Positions 1 through 10,596 of a stretch of DNA of 64,000 nt are shown here, in pieces (positions within the stretch are counted from its first letter, which is position 1; each line of letters begins with the position of its first letter). The notes beneath the pieces were generated by a model. The model made no database searches. It saw nothing but the letters and a program-made list of their open reading frames with translations, and was not told the origin of the DNA. This DNA is from Meconema thalassinum (Eukaryota > Arthropoda > Insecta > Orthoptera > Tettigoniidae), in NCBI GenBank assembly GCA_946902985.2, contig OX336396.1, forward strand, positions 233,382,797 through 233,446,796, in the 5' to 3' direction. Made by a program: the position numbers and the translations under genes.

Positions 1-19
1 GTGGTCATTTAGGAACCAT

Positions 20-225
20 CCTGGCATTTGACTAGAGTAGAAGTAGGAAACTATGGAAAACCATTTCTAGAATGACTTACTTATCAAACCCACCTCTTTT
101 TAGTTTTGCCTCACGAGGTTGAGTGAACCCCGTTCCTTCCATCAGACTAGAATTGAAAATTTCTTGGCATAACCGGGAATCGAACCCAGGATCTCAGGGG
201 TGACAGCCAAAATGGCTATCAGGAA
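20..225 (-). repeat. SINE fragment (core domain plus tRNA-like B-box)
   Basis: Read on the minus strand, this holds a B-box-like stretch (ggttcgattcc around 178-190 on the complement) and the block that recurs in other SINEs of this window (a grossly similar 'ggttttcc..ggtttcc' core at about 35-75). The closest relatives here are 61,862-62,215 and the 52.0, 53.1 and 59.1 kb SINEs. It is truncated at the window start, and no target duplication can be seen. Confidence 0.55.
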
Positions 226-354
226 CAAGCACGATGTGATCCAATAATAGTTAGAATACGGAGCTGATAACTGTGATCTTCAAATGCCTTCAATGAAACT
301 ACAGTAACAACCCAGACAATAATTTGCAGTTTGAAACGGTGGTCATCGTAATAC

Positions 355-862
355 ATGTTGGTTGGTTCCTCAGTTTAGGGGCTACGACAACGCGGTCATG
401 TAGCCCCGTGTACTTTGGGTGTGTGTAGAATCTGTCTGATAACCAGTGTTAATTGTGGAGGCTGTATTCGTGAGTTTTATCCGTTTATTTATTCTAGTAA
501 GGACTGCAGACATTGACTTTCCAAGTAGTTCCTACTTTTGCCGCCAAACGCTATCATCAACGACTACTAGTTCAAGAACTTGGTTACTGGACGCCACCGC
601 AGTCGGCTCCTGTTGACGAACATTGGAACCTAAGAGCGTTTTTCAAATTTAACCTATAATTTAGCTTCACACAAGTGTAATTAGTGAAAGATTCTTTAAC
701 ATGCCATGAATCTATAACATGGGACCGCCGGCTTTACTTCCCCTCCGAAGGAAGGGATGCTGCAGAATTTTAAGTACGCTCTCTAGAAATCCGCCGACTT
801 CGGTCGGATTTCAACCCGCGATCTTGGGCATGCTACCAACTACGCCATCGAAGCCGCCAATC
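355..862 (-). repeat. tRNA-derived SINE, long form (family F)
   Basis: On the minus strand the head lies at about 862-790 and has an A-box (tggcgtagttgg) and a B-box-like element. It is followed by a body shared with 45,512-46,030 and, in its first part, with 48,332-48,782. The distal end (about 365-410) carries the tail 'gtcgtagcccctaaactg', related to the ggcccctt tail of other SINEs in the window. The promoter boxes identify a pol III SINE. The neighbouring stretch 863-1,160 holds nothing I recognise. Confidence 0.7.
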
Positions 863-1161
863 GTAATATGAAAATGTAACATTGTCAGATTCTACAAAGC
901 GTCACCAATTATATTGGCCTGTGCAATCAGCACGATCACTTGTGTGGTAGACCGGTCAATAAAAGCATTTTTCATAAGTGTTGGGGACACCATTAGCACA
1001 GCTGTCAACAGATCGTGTAACTATATCACAGGTCATGTCATTCATTCGTAGCCAGTGCACAGATTGCGAGTCAACAACTGCAATTGATAGGATGAACAGT
1101 GGAACAATATTGCACATGTCTACAACCCACTTATTAATTATTCAAAAATTAAACCAACACG

Positions 1162-1192
1162 TATAAATAAATAAATAAATAAATAAATAAAT
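1162..1192. repeat. AAAT microsatellite
   Basis: Uninterrupted (ATAA)n run, plain in the sequence; probably an old retroelement tail. Confidence 0.9.
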
Positions 1193-1360
1193 TTGAATTT
1201 AGATCACAACCCAAAAGAAATAGGCGTAAATGGACAGATTAGAAGAGGGCACACAGTGAACGGATGAAAGGTTTTTGGAAATATAAAAAGACGAAAAGAG
1301 CCACCACCAAAAGCTAGATTTTTGTTCTTTTGGCGCTCTCCTTAAAGGGGAATGTACGCA

Positions 1361-1441
<81 letters not shown>
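1361..1441. repeat. (TAA)n microsatellite
   Basis: About 27 uninterrupted AAT/TAA units. It adjoins the 3' end of the minus-strand SINE at 1,442-1,775, so it is most simply that SINE's (ATT)n tail, possibly expanded. The poly-isoleucine reading frame across it is not a gene. Confidence 0.95.
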
Positions 1442-1443
<2 letters not shown>

Positions 1444-1775
1444 AAATGTAAATCCACAGCCTGCTTCCAGTCTCCGACCGGGTCAGGAATGGAATGAATG
1501 AAGCCCCCATCTAGCGGCGAGGATATGAACTGTGCCGGCTGCCGAGGCCTGACGCACTCCTCTCGGGCAATGATTAAATGAATGACAGATGAAATGAAAT
1601 GATAGTGGAGAGTGTTGCTGGAATGAAATTATGACAGGGAAAACCGGAGTACCCGGAGAAAAACCTGTCTGCCTCCGTTTTGTCCAGCACAGATCTCACA
1701 TGGAGTGACCGGGATTTGAACCTCGGACCCAGTGGTGAGAGGCCGGCGTGCTGCCGCCTAAGCCACGGATGCTTC
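1442..1775 (-). repeat. tRNA-derived SINE (family G), full length
   Basis: Minus-strand element. The tRNA-like head at about 1,775-1,705 has an A-box (tggcttaggcgg) and a B-box (aggttcaaatccc). The body contains the 'ccggttttccctgtcat' block and ends in an (ATT)n tail. A second, head-truncated copy lies at 43,022-43,260. The right flank is another (AAT)n run (1,776-1,812), so the target was probably a TAA microsatellite and no target duplication can be resolved. Confidence 0.8.
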
Positions 1776-1816
<41 letters not shown>

Positions 1817-1886
1817 GAATAAATGAATTTATATTTGCCCCTTATTATTCCCGTCTTCCAACGGGGTCAGGGATGAGATGAGTTAT

Positions 1887-3594
1887 TAGCCTACTTTCGA
1901 TTTTTGCAAAAAATTAAAGTAGACTTATGAGATCAACACAGGGCGAAAAAAGTGTGTCTGTCTGTGTGTGTGTATGTGTGTGTGTGAGTCTGTGTGTGTG
2001 TGTGAGTCTGTGTGTGTGTGTGTGTGCCTGTGTGTGTGTGTGTGAGTGTGTGTACTCTGAATGTCTGTCCCCCCCTATCAATTCGAACACGGTGAAACCG
2101 AATTGAACGAAATTTGGTACAGAGGTAGCACTAGTAAAGGACACCTCAGTGTCATACTTTATATCGCCGCCATCTTTACCAAAACAGAATGGCGGCCACT
2201 CAAATGTTCAAAACGTAAAATCAAATTACGGCTAAACTAATCATCCGATCTCTACCAAATTTGGTGACAACATACCTTTATATAGGACGCGTCTTTCACC
2301 CAAAATTCAAGGTCATCGGCCATGCCATTTCAGGATGGCGGCCGTGTGAATTATGCAACCATTTTAATAAATAGCTTAAGACCCACCAATTCCGATTATC
2401 GAGCCTAGGGGGGTTTAAGCTATCCTGAAGGTCGTGATCCGTTATTTATTATAATTTAATATTATAATATTATACAGTATGAGTGGCTTAAAAGAGCTGA
2501 GCCGTTTGTGTCACACGACAAGATGGCAGCTGTCCTCATGTGCCTGTCTTATATTTCAGTAGTTTTAGTATGTTGTATTTGATATACCGTACTGATACAA
2601 TAATATAAACTTTGTATGAAATGATCTTTAATGAAGATGTACTGCAGTGAAGAAATCGTTTATTTCAAGTCATTATTTGCCAACAGTTTGTATCTAATAT
2701 GTCAGTTAAGAACACCTGACGTCATGGATACGGTTAGCTCTGGGCTAGCATGTTAGTCTGACACGCAGTTGACTGGGGATCAAATACTGCTACAGTTAGG
2801 TTTTTTTTTCTTGAATTCTTTTACAAATGATGTGCACGAGCTTTTCCCACAGATACTGAATAAAATGTCATTTAGCTCAATGGAGAGGATAAAGTATACA
2901 CTCGTATATTAATAAAATCACAGTCCCAGCATCGCACATAAACAGAAGACATTAGAAAAAGGAGAATAGAAGAACTAGATACACGTTGTCATTAACCACA
3001 GCCTTCTTAATGCCTCTGTACGGTGCTGTCCTCTTGTGGGTTATGTGGATAATATTGTTCCAAACATAACGCTGTGTAAATGCCTGAGCTGGCCTCCTGA
3101 AGTATGGCAATTTTGTAATACTGGTAGTTCAACTATTAGCCACGATCGCGCTCCGAATACCTTTAAACACTGCCAGCTGGATCGCCTCCCTCTTGGCTAC
3201 TTTAAACTGCCTACTCATTCAACACCCATAGAACACTGCCATCGTAGTACATTACGATGGCAGTGCATAGGCGTACAAGATAAAGATTAATTCACTGATA
3301 GGTCGCAGCACCACCTACTGTGATTGGGGCGGAAGATTCTTAATTTTGCAGGCTGGCTTAATATAGAGATTAACGGACGTGAATGCATTACAATAAGTTA
3401 GTAGTTTTGTTATTCAATCATCATAAAGTATATAATATTGATCTTGACACTTACTGGCTTATTATCAATATAAAAGAAAACAAACAATACATTGTGGTTG
3501 GGGTGATTGTTTTAGGGATGAGGACAAAGAGTCATAAAGATACCCATACATTTAGGAGAAAGTAGGCTATATGTTCTTTGCTGAACATCTTGTT
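1887..3594 (+). mobile_element. HINE (Helentron-associated non-autonomous element), family A copy 1
   Basis: The 5' end is AGCCTACTTTC (1,888-1,898), preceded by T. A GT-rich microsatellite follows at about 1,953-2,053, then a block containing ATGGCGGC motifs 146 bp apart (2,189 and 2,335). A degenerate tRNA-like stretch followed by a T-run sits at about 2,722-2,808. The inverted copy GAAAGTAGGCT is at 3,558-3,568, then a hairpin (ATGTTC 3,571-3,576 with GAACAT 3,583-3,588) and the terminus CTTGTT. This is the DINE-1/HINE arrangement: subterminal inverted repeats, microsatellite and 3' stem-loop. There is no coding capacity. This copy lacks the SINE embedded in copies 2-4. Confidence 0.75.
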
Positions 3595-3639
3595 TTTGTA
3601 TTTTCTTTTTTTTTGGGGGGGGGGGGAGTTACGGATGGT

Positions 3640-3900
3640 TATTACGGCCGGATGCCCTTCCTGACGCCAACCTCATCAGTGGAGTTTATGAGAGATGAAA
3701 TTAATGTTGGTGAGGGAAACTGGGCAAGAATGAGGCCTGATACAACGTAGGCTAACATTCCAGCATTAACATGGAGTTGAAAATGGGAAATTACGGAAAA
3801 CACTTCAAGGACGGCCGACGGTGCGGCTCAAACCCACGTCTATCGAGTCCGCAGAGAGTGTGGCACCATGGCCTAGCACTGCACTTTAACGATCGTAGCT
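3640..3900 (-). repeat. SINE-like repeat
   Basis: The minus-strand reading gives a tRNA-like part near 3,890-3,830 (B-box-like gtttgagcc) followed by the 'ttttccgtaatttccc' core seen in other SINEs. The distal part (3,640-3,720) recurs at 4,480-4,590 ('gatgccctt..gacgccaacctca'), so two copies lie either side of the LINE fragment. A short G-run (3,616-3,626) precedes it. Confidence 0.5.
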
Positions 3901-3934
3901 ACCGCTGTCAGTAAATATCCATAAATAAATAAAT

Positions 3935-4475
3935 ATCCCTCATTCATCTTCCTCTTGTTGTCTTTATCTCAGCCTTTTCCCACGTCACGTAGTATTAGCG
4001 TTACTTTGCTGGATTATTTCCTTACATAAATGCCTATCCCATGCTCCATCCCTTTTTCCTGAGGTCCTCTGCAACATTGTCTTTTCATCTCATACTTGGT
4101 CTTCCTCTCCTCGTTGACCCCTCAATTCCCAGATTTCCAAATCTTTTCCCCACGTAGTCCTCCTCTCCTATCATTGTCAGCACATGCTTATACCATCGGA
4201 GCCTACACTCGTGAACCATCATTTCTATTAGTTCCATTTTCACTGCTCCTCTTATGTAATCATTCCTTATTCTGTCCTTACTTGTCATTCCACTCAACCA
4301 CCTTAACATTCTCATTTTGGCCACTTCCGTCTCTCTCTCTCTGGGGCTTATATATTCGGCCAAGTATCTGCACTATAGGGCATCACAGGCTTCACCACAG
4401 ATTTGTAGATCTTTCCATTCAGCCTGAAGCTGACCAGATTACCATTTGCTGGGAAAAGAGGTGAGATAAGTTTCC
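3935..4475 (-). pseudogene. Non-LTR retrotransposon (LINE) ORF2 3'-end fragment
   Basis: Minus-strand frames encode the C-terminal end of a LINE reverse transcriptase. A 'GKIYKSVVKP' stretch (about 4,435-4,405) resembles the usual KIYRTVxRP..LYGxExW block. After a frame change come 'KMRMLRWLSG' and 'ECRLRWYKHV' (about 4,320-4,180), matching the family's MLRWxxGxTRxDRI..ExRLRWxGHV pattern, and then a short basic GRP tail. The RT catalytic domain is absent (5' truncation, normal for LINEs) and at least one frameshift is present. RTE-like is my best guess for the clade. Confidence 0.65.
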
Positions 4476-4479
4476 TTAT

Positions 4480-4590
4480 GTGATGATGGATTTTTCGGTC
4501 AGATGCCCTTTTGGACGCCAACCTCAACAAATGAGTCAATAAGTGATGAAATGAATCTGGGCAAGCCGTTGGAAGAAGAACACTTGACTT
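4480..4590 (-). repeat. Second copy of the repeat at 3,640-3,720
   Basis: Shares 'gatgccctt..gacgccaacctca' and the following 'gatgaaat..ctgggcaag' with 3,648-3,735. It is a short dispersed repeat with no coding content. Confidence 0.5.
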
Positions 4591-4789
4591 ACTGTATTTG
4601 AAGTTATCGTCCCAGCATTGGTCGACGATAGTCTGATCCCTTGGACATGCATCTTAACGTACGTAACTTGGCGTAGCTTGAGTGGTATGAGACACTTCAG
4701 CGTTATTTGGTGTGAAAACGTGGGGGTTGCAAAACATAGAAATTTCAAGAACCCAATTTTAATTCCCATTTACGTCTATTTGTGGGTTT

Positions 4790-4930
4790 GAGTCTTCAGT
4801 GTCCATGCAGTCCTGTCCTGAGTAAATTGTTTCATCTGTACTTAGCTACCACACTTTAAATCTGTCTAATATATTCTATCATTGGTCAATCCCTACAGTT
4901 CTTGACTTCGACTCTTTCTCTCCACCCCCC
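4790..4930 (-). repeat. LINE 3' fragment, same family as 39,780-39,930
   Basis: Both stretches share 'tcatct..ta..tagctaccacac' and 'ccctacagttcttg..tcgac..tttctc' in the same order and spacing. At 39.8 kb the same segment continues into a recognisable LINE C-terminus on the minus strand, which identifies this piece. Confidence 0.5.
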
Positions 4931-4950
4931 AGGGGCTCACTTCTAGTGGG

Positions 4951-4954
4951 ACGT
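4951..4954. repeat. Target-site duplication ACGT (left)
   Basis: ACGT lies immediately 5' of the LTR start and is matched by ACGT at 15,631-15,634 just after the 3' LTR. Four bases is a normal Ty3/gypsy integrase stagger. The joined flanks ('caggggctcac..gtggg' to 'gggttggcgacc') read as an uninterrupted copy of the SINE-like repeat at 15,955-16,010, so the element inserted into that repeat. Confidence 0.85.
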
Positions 4955-7900
4955 TGTGCCCAACTCTAGGAATGGGTATTCCAAGATTCAGACACCTAGA
5001 TATCAAGGGAAAGGCTACAGCCGCTTTTTAAAGTTGAGATATTTGAATATCGCGCTCCATTGCTTCTCGAAGCAATTGGAAAGAATATACCGATACTTGC
5101 ATGTCAAGTGAAGTAGCGAGTATTAGCAGAGGTCGAGGCTATTTATTGATTAAATAGTTAACCATGGAGTAGAGACTTGAGACTTGGATCAGATTACTGG
5201 CACGGCCAAATGAAAGAGAATGCACTTAGTATCAAGTAAATCGGACCAGGGATACCAGAGATATGAGGATTTCTAGATATCAGCTGATGATGCGTGACCC
5301 TGGCAGTTTTGAATAAAAGCCGGCCGGCCGAGGCATCGATAGCTCACTTCGACACAAGCACTTGCTTAGCAAGGTGCATCTACGCTGAGCCAAGGCACAT
5401 GGTTGCCGGATCTACGCAGAAGTTATTTTCAAAGTTGTGATAGTCACAAAAGTGCTGCGCTACGAGGTGGAACTTAGTAAGTTTCCGGCGAGGAGAATCA
5501 CTGAGGTGATTGATTATTTTCTACAGACACTGGTAGAAATATTTTTATTTCTACATGGACATATGCTAGACTTTGTCTAGAATTAGTACTTTGTCACAGT
5601 CCAGTAATAACCTAATACTTGGATATTTTAATCCATTTTAGTCAGTTTTCATATTTGTAACTTAATAACCACTTCGATCTATCAGTACATTGAAGACCAG
5701 TCTATCACGGTGGTGTTCATTAGTCTACGCAAGGGAAACTACAGGTTGCTTAGCGCATGGTAGATGGTGATAAACCATGCCCAGGGAACGATCTTCAGAA
5801 CAGCCGTTGATTGGTTAGACTGTCAGTGTCTTCTTGTATTGATAAGATTACCGTGAGTTATGTTACAACTGACATATCTAAGAATAGATCACTTAGATCT
5901 GACCCCATTTAAACAAACTGTTATGGCTTTGATAGAAGCCCATATTAAAATGGAACAACAGTTAATTCAAACGTCAAGAGATACTACCACTATGTCTGAC
6001 TAGACGGATTGTGGGTATATAATGGCAGCCGATACAAGGATTATTCATGCTTGTCCGATGGGGCATGTCTATGGATAAATCTGGTACAAACCAGGTTCAC
6101 TACGCTTCGAGACCATCAGGAAATGTAAGCCACATTTGAATTATATTATGCCTTGCTAATTGGAACAAACTATTTTTCTGCAGATGACCAACACATTTAT
6201 TTTTTTCTTCGTATTTAAATCTTGCAATGATTTACGCAAGACTTATTAGAGTTATTCTGAGTATTTTCAGCACTCAGAACAGTTTAGGATCGATGACCGA
6301 GCATATCGAGCATTTATTTGAATATTTCATATTTTTTGGAAATCACGGTAATCAGCCGATGTAACTGTAAAAGTTAAATTATTTTTGTTGAGGAATGGAT
6401 ACTTTTTCCATATTCGAAGGTTCGAACATGTGGAGTCTCACATAATGAGATGATAATGAAACATATTTAAAATAATATAACTAATAATAATAATAATAAT
6501 CCACTAATATTAATAATAATAATAATTTTTATAATTTTTCTAAATAATTCTTGGATATTATATTTTCTAATAATCATATGTATTGAGAGAGAGCCTATGA
6601 AGTACCGTAGTTTAATCATTTCTAGTTTGGAACAGGAGATTTTCCGAAGGAGAGTGGTTAGCGCAAGCCCGCATTCAACCAACATTTCAGTTCTGGTTGA
6701 ACAGTTGATATTTGCAATGAGCAAAGTATATTTTTCAGATAACACGGAGAGGCATGAAACGGGAAGCAAATGATATTTGTATCAAATAGGATATTTTTGT
6801 ATTTATATAAAATCATGACGTAAATACACTCGAAAGTGAAATAAAGATTTTCATAAGTATGGTAAATTCACGGGTTGAACTGAATGGTAAAATAAAATAA
6901 ACTTGTAAGTTTATTAATCTTCCAGTGTTGATAACAAGCAGAGGCTTGATTTATTGTATAAATTTTGGGAAGAAAATTTATATGTGTGGAGTAGTTGAAA
7001 TGCCATTCCCAGGTGCGCATGTTTAAGTCGCAGGAATGAGGAGATTTTTTCGAGCATCAATCAAATAGCAGGTTCGATGGCTCAGGTTTATAGTAGGAGT
7101 ATTGGAACCACACATTTCGTCGTATGAATAACCCGAAGGTTATTTCTTAGAAACCATCAGTTCTTATTTCAACCTTGTTTACGAATTCCATTTAAGACTT
7201 TGATTTTGCTAGAACCCGGATTTGTCATGATAGTAGTTTATTCTTCTTCAGAGGAAGACCTTTGGCGTTATTGTTGTAATATTGTGTTCTTACACAAATA
7301 GTAGAATGGGCCACTGCTAATTAAAAATAATTCTTTAACCACGAATAATTTGAAGGATATTTTCAATCCTAGTGCCATGAACTAAATGAATTCATTATGA
7401 AACTACAATTCTTATTTCCGCATTCTGTCGAAGAATTGCAAGTTGTAAAAATTACTAAAAATGGCCATGAATATAAATATTTTTTCATAATAATGATTCC
7501 AAGTGGAAAATTGAATAGTTGAATGGTTCAACAATTTATTGATCAAGTTGATGATTCAGAAGTCATATATTTTGTTAGGAACTTGAAGTTCATAATCGAG
7601 TCACTTCTCGAATGTTTAATGTCAGAAGAACGATTAATTTTTGTTGTGCTTCGCACAGTTCTTCGATGCTATGCTCAAGGTCAAATACTTTTCAGATGTT
7701 ATTAATATGTGTAAATAATTTGTGTTGATTCAAAGATAATAATTTTTTTCGACAATGTATTTTTTGAAACTGGAAAAATAAGTGAAAGTTAAAAATTCTA
7801 TGAACATTTATTCTACGAGTGTTAATATTATGTAAAAATTCAAACAGTGAACTACGATATTTCCAGTAGAGACAATTAAATTTGAACTGGATTTAATCAT

Positions 7901-8293
7901 AAATAATTTTGGAACACAGTCTACAGGACTGACAATCAGACTTGTGTTTCCAAAAAATAATTGTCAAATGTGTTTTGGAAAATTTCTGTACATTGTGTAA
8001 ATAGGAGTGTGGGTCGCCACACGTGAATGATGCTGCTTTGAGCATTTTTGCAGTCAATTTTAAATTCAAAATAAAATGAGATAATTTTACAAGATGTGTT
8101 ACGCCCAGTTGAATCTCCTTCTATCCTTATTGTTGCATTGAGCCAAAAATCAGTAAAGCATTTTTTTCATTTGATGTCGTTTTTGCGATTTGCTTTAACC
8201 CATCTGGCGCTCCGGGGTATTTTGACTCTCGTGCTGACTGATTATTGGTAAAATGCATATGTGGTCGTGCGGACTCCGGTCTAAACGGGCACA
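4955..8293 (+). repeat. 5' LTR (about 3.3 kb)
   Basis: The left 416 bp (4,955-5,370) and right 900 bp (7,394-8,293) match the 3' LTR. The 2,023 bp between them are absent from the 3' LTR. A TATA/AATAAA-like box at 5,311-5,317 is followed by GC-rich DNA, a plausible promoter. The unique 2 kb (5,371-7,393) is AT-rich and contains a TAA microsatellite near 6,482-6,528 but no gene I recognise. Just inside the LTR (about 8,294-8,340) I could not assign a primer-binding site with confidence. Confidence 0.85.
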
Positions 8294-8803
8294 TAAAATA
8301 AGATAGAGAGAGAAATGGCTTCGAACGTGGGGCCCGAGTTAGACATGGTCAATCGCATGCCGATTAAAATTGTGATTTTTTTAAATAAATATTTTGGGAG
8401 TTGAGAGATGTCTGGTTTGGATGAATAAATTAGTAGGAAACCCAATTAGCGGGGAAAATTAAAAATTTAACTGGATTAATAATTAGAATGGGTTTGATTA
8501 TTTTTGATAATGGCTTAACCATTAGGGCGTCAAGTAAATTCAGTAGTAAACGTTCGATGACTGGACATACGCATTATTAGAATCCAGGTGGAGGATATTT
8601 GAGAACTTGCATATTTTTCTTGTGATATTGTGGTAAATGTAATTCGTAAAAGTAGAGAATTTTGTTTTTCCATCACGTCGACTTTAGGACAAATCTCATT
8701 TTATTAGAGTGTTCCAATTAGCTATTCATATTTCTTGTTCTAGTTATAAGCTTGTGTTTGCCAATATTGTATACCCCTAAGTTTTGAATAATAATTGAAA
8801 ATT

Positions 8804-9577
8804 ATGGAAGAAATGATGAGGATGATGAGGAGTTTGGAAGAGAGTTCCAAAGAAGCTGGACTGCGTGTAGCAGCCATTATGAAAGAAAATACTGAGGGTT
8901 TGGAAAGGAAACTTAAAGAAAATTCTGATAAACTTAAAGAAAGTTTAAACGATAAACTTAAAGAAAATTCTGATTCTTTAGAAAATAAACTTAAAGAAAA
9001 TTTGAATGATAAATTTAAAGAAAATTCTGATTCTTTAGAAAGCAGGTTAAAAGATAACTTGAAGGAAAGTTTAGATGAAAAACTTAAAGAAAATTCTGAT
9101 TCTTTAGAAAATAAACTTAAAGAAAATTCTGATTTTTTAGAAAATAAACTTAAAGAAAATTCTGATTCTTTAAAAGGTAAGTTGAAAGAAAGTTTAGAGG
9201 ATAAACTCAAGGAAAATTCTGATTTGTTAGAGAGCAGGTTAAAAGACAACTTGAAAGGAAATTTAAATAGTAAATTTAATTCTATGGAAAGTAAATTTAA
9301 AGAGAATTCTGAAATTTTGAAAATGACACTTGAGAGTAAAATGAATAAATTATGCGAAAAAACACATGAGCTCGAAACTTCATTAGCTACTAACGCAAGT
9401 TTAATGGACGATAAATTTCGCGATGCCGATCTTCGATCTCAAAGCTTAGCTGATAGGATAGAACATGGTCTTAGGAAAGTTGGTGAAGACATGATCAACC
9501 TAGAAGTCAGAGTGAAGAAGGAGAGTAATGAGATGGGAATTCTAGTTGTTCAACAATTCAATTCAAAGAACTTGTAA
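8804..9577 (+). CDS. gag: Gag N-terminal frame with hendecad coiled coil (gypsy element)
   Basis: I start at the ATG at 8,804; an upstream in-frame TTG is less likely. The protein is about 257 residues, highly charged, and dominated by tandem 11-residue units of the type KLKENSDSLEN (about 8,914-9,265). These are encoded by an obvious 33-bp minisatellite, and the hendecad spacing predicts a long coiled coil. No capsid homology lies in this part. The frame ends in TAA at 9,575-9,577, and the next gag frame starts at the overlapping ATG (TAATG), one base back. The arrangement suggests either termination-reinitiation or a frameshift mutation in an originally single gag. The probable role is particle assembly, inferred from its position. 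Confidence 0.7.
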   Translation: MEEMMRMMRSLEESSKEAGLRVAAIMKENTEGLERKLKENSDKLKESLNDKLKENSDSLENKLKENLNDKFKENSDSLESRLKDNLKESLDEKLKENSDSLENKLKENSDFLENKLKENSDSLKGKLKESLEDKLKENSDLLESRLKDNLKGNLNSKFNSMESKFKENSEILKMTLESKMNKLCEKTHELETSLATNASLMDDKFRDADLRSQSLADRIEHGLRKVGEDMINLEVRVKKESNEMGILVVQQFNSKNL

Positions 9578-10596
9578 TGGGAGAAATAATAGAAGGTGTG
9601 ATTAATGAATTGCAAACTGAAATTAAAACCACAGTTGTCAATGAAATCAAAGACACACTCAAGCTGGAGAACCAAGAGGGAATCAAGGAGATTAGGGAAT
9701 CTTTGTCATCCCATATTCAAGTAATTTCCAAAGATATCCAAGCAACTCAGAAGGACATATCAGATATGAGAGGGTCATTGAAAAGTCATGAGGCTGTTAT
9801 GAACCAGATATCCACTGATGTTAAGGAGAATTGTAAAGAAACTGAAGCAATTAAGAAAATGGCCGAAGAAAACCAGAAGGAACTTGAGGCTATGAAAACC
9901 CAAATCAAGGACGAGAAACAGTCTGACCATCTGTTGAAAATGCCAAGTGTAAGGGGAAAGGAACAGATACAGATAAATCTAGGAGCAGCTAGAGAAATTG
10001 ACAGTCAAAGACAGGATGAGGTCAGGACAGTATTTCAATCCAACCCCATAACTGTATTCAAGAATGTAGAGGATAAGCCATCTAAATTTTCAGGGCGAGA
10101 TTCTGTGACACCCGTGGAATTTTTGAGAGAAGCAGGGGATTACCTGAAAGATTCCAAGATCCCTAAAGAAAGACAGATCCGAGTGATAGGGAAGTTTTTG
10201 GAAGGTCCTGCACTTCTTTGGTTTAGAGCTTTTAGATCCACTCTAACCACTTTTGAGAAGTTTTCTCGTGGGTTATTGAAAAAGTTTTGGTCCCTGGAAA
10301 CCCAACAGCAAGTCAGAGCAGAGTTATATTCGAAGAGATTCTCGACGTCACAACCTACTCGATACTCTACGTACTTTTCTGGACAGCTTTCTAAACTTCA
10401 ACATTTAGATCCGCCAATGCCAGATAACGAATTGATTACTGCGTTAATACGTCAGTTTCCAGCAGACGTCCAGAGGACTTTGATCGCTGCTGACATCTAT
10501 AATATGGAGCAATTTGACGAGGTATTACAGAAGCTGGATCATACGAATGCTCAATTCTTCCATCAGAAGGGAGGAAAGAATAACAACGCTGTGTAG
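9577..10596 (+). CDS. gag: Gag capsid frame (gypsy element)
   Basis: A 339-residue frame opening at the ATG that overlaps the preceding stop. The N-terminal half is charged and coiled-coil-like. The C-terminal half is a Ty3-type capsid (retrotransposon gag) domain, from 'FSGRDSVTPVEFL' (about 10,090) through 'GPALLWFRAF' (about 10,206), 'FEKFSRGLLKKF' and 'LQHLDPPMPDNELI', the usual order of conserved hydrophobic positions in this family. It ends in TAG at 10,594-10,596. The same frame stays open after the TAG and encodes a basic nucleocapsid-like tail, so the stop is either a lesion or a readthrough codon. Confidence 0.8.
   Translation: MGEIIEGVINELQTEIKTTVVNEIKDTLKLENQEGIKEIRESLSSHIQVISKDIQATQKDISDMRGSLKSHEAVMNQISTDVKENCKETEAIKKMAEENQKELEAMKTQIKDEKQSDHLLKMPSVRGKEQIQINLGAAREIDSQRQDEVRTVFQSNPITVFKNVEDKPSKFSGRDSVTPVEFLREAGDYLKDSKIPKERQIRVIGKFLEGPALLWFRAFRSTLTTFEKFSRGLLKKFWSLETQQQVRAELYSKRFSTSQPTRYSTYFSGQLSKLQHLDPPMPDNELITALIRQFPADVQRTLIAADIYNMEQFDEVLQKLDHTNAQFFHQKGGKNNNAV

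Noticed and set aside
1199..1510. 103-codon minus-strand frame with poly-isoleucine
   Set aside because: It is the translation of a (TAA)n microsatellite plus a SINE end.
1914..2144. Frames rich in His-Thr repeats (also near 19.3, 25.7 and 55.5 kb)
   Set aside because: They translate the GT/CA microsatellite of HINE elements; the same frame in several copies reflects repeat identity, not a gene family.
7523..7705. Identical 60-codon frames at 7,523 and 14,860
   Set aside because: They are the same LTR segment in both LTRs and have no recognisable motif.
8294..8340. Primer-binding site of the gypsy element
   Set aside because: TGG-starting candidates (about 8,316 and 8,330) are more than 20 bp from the LTR and match no tRNA end I am sure of.
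8740..9249. 169-codon antisense frame opposite gag
   Set aside because: It mirrors the 33-bp coding repeat; the period divisible by three keeps the complement open without selection.
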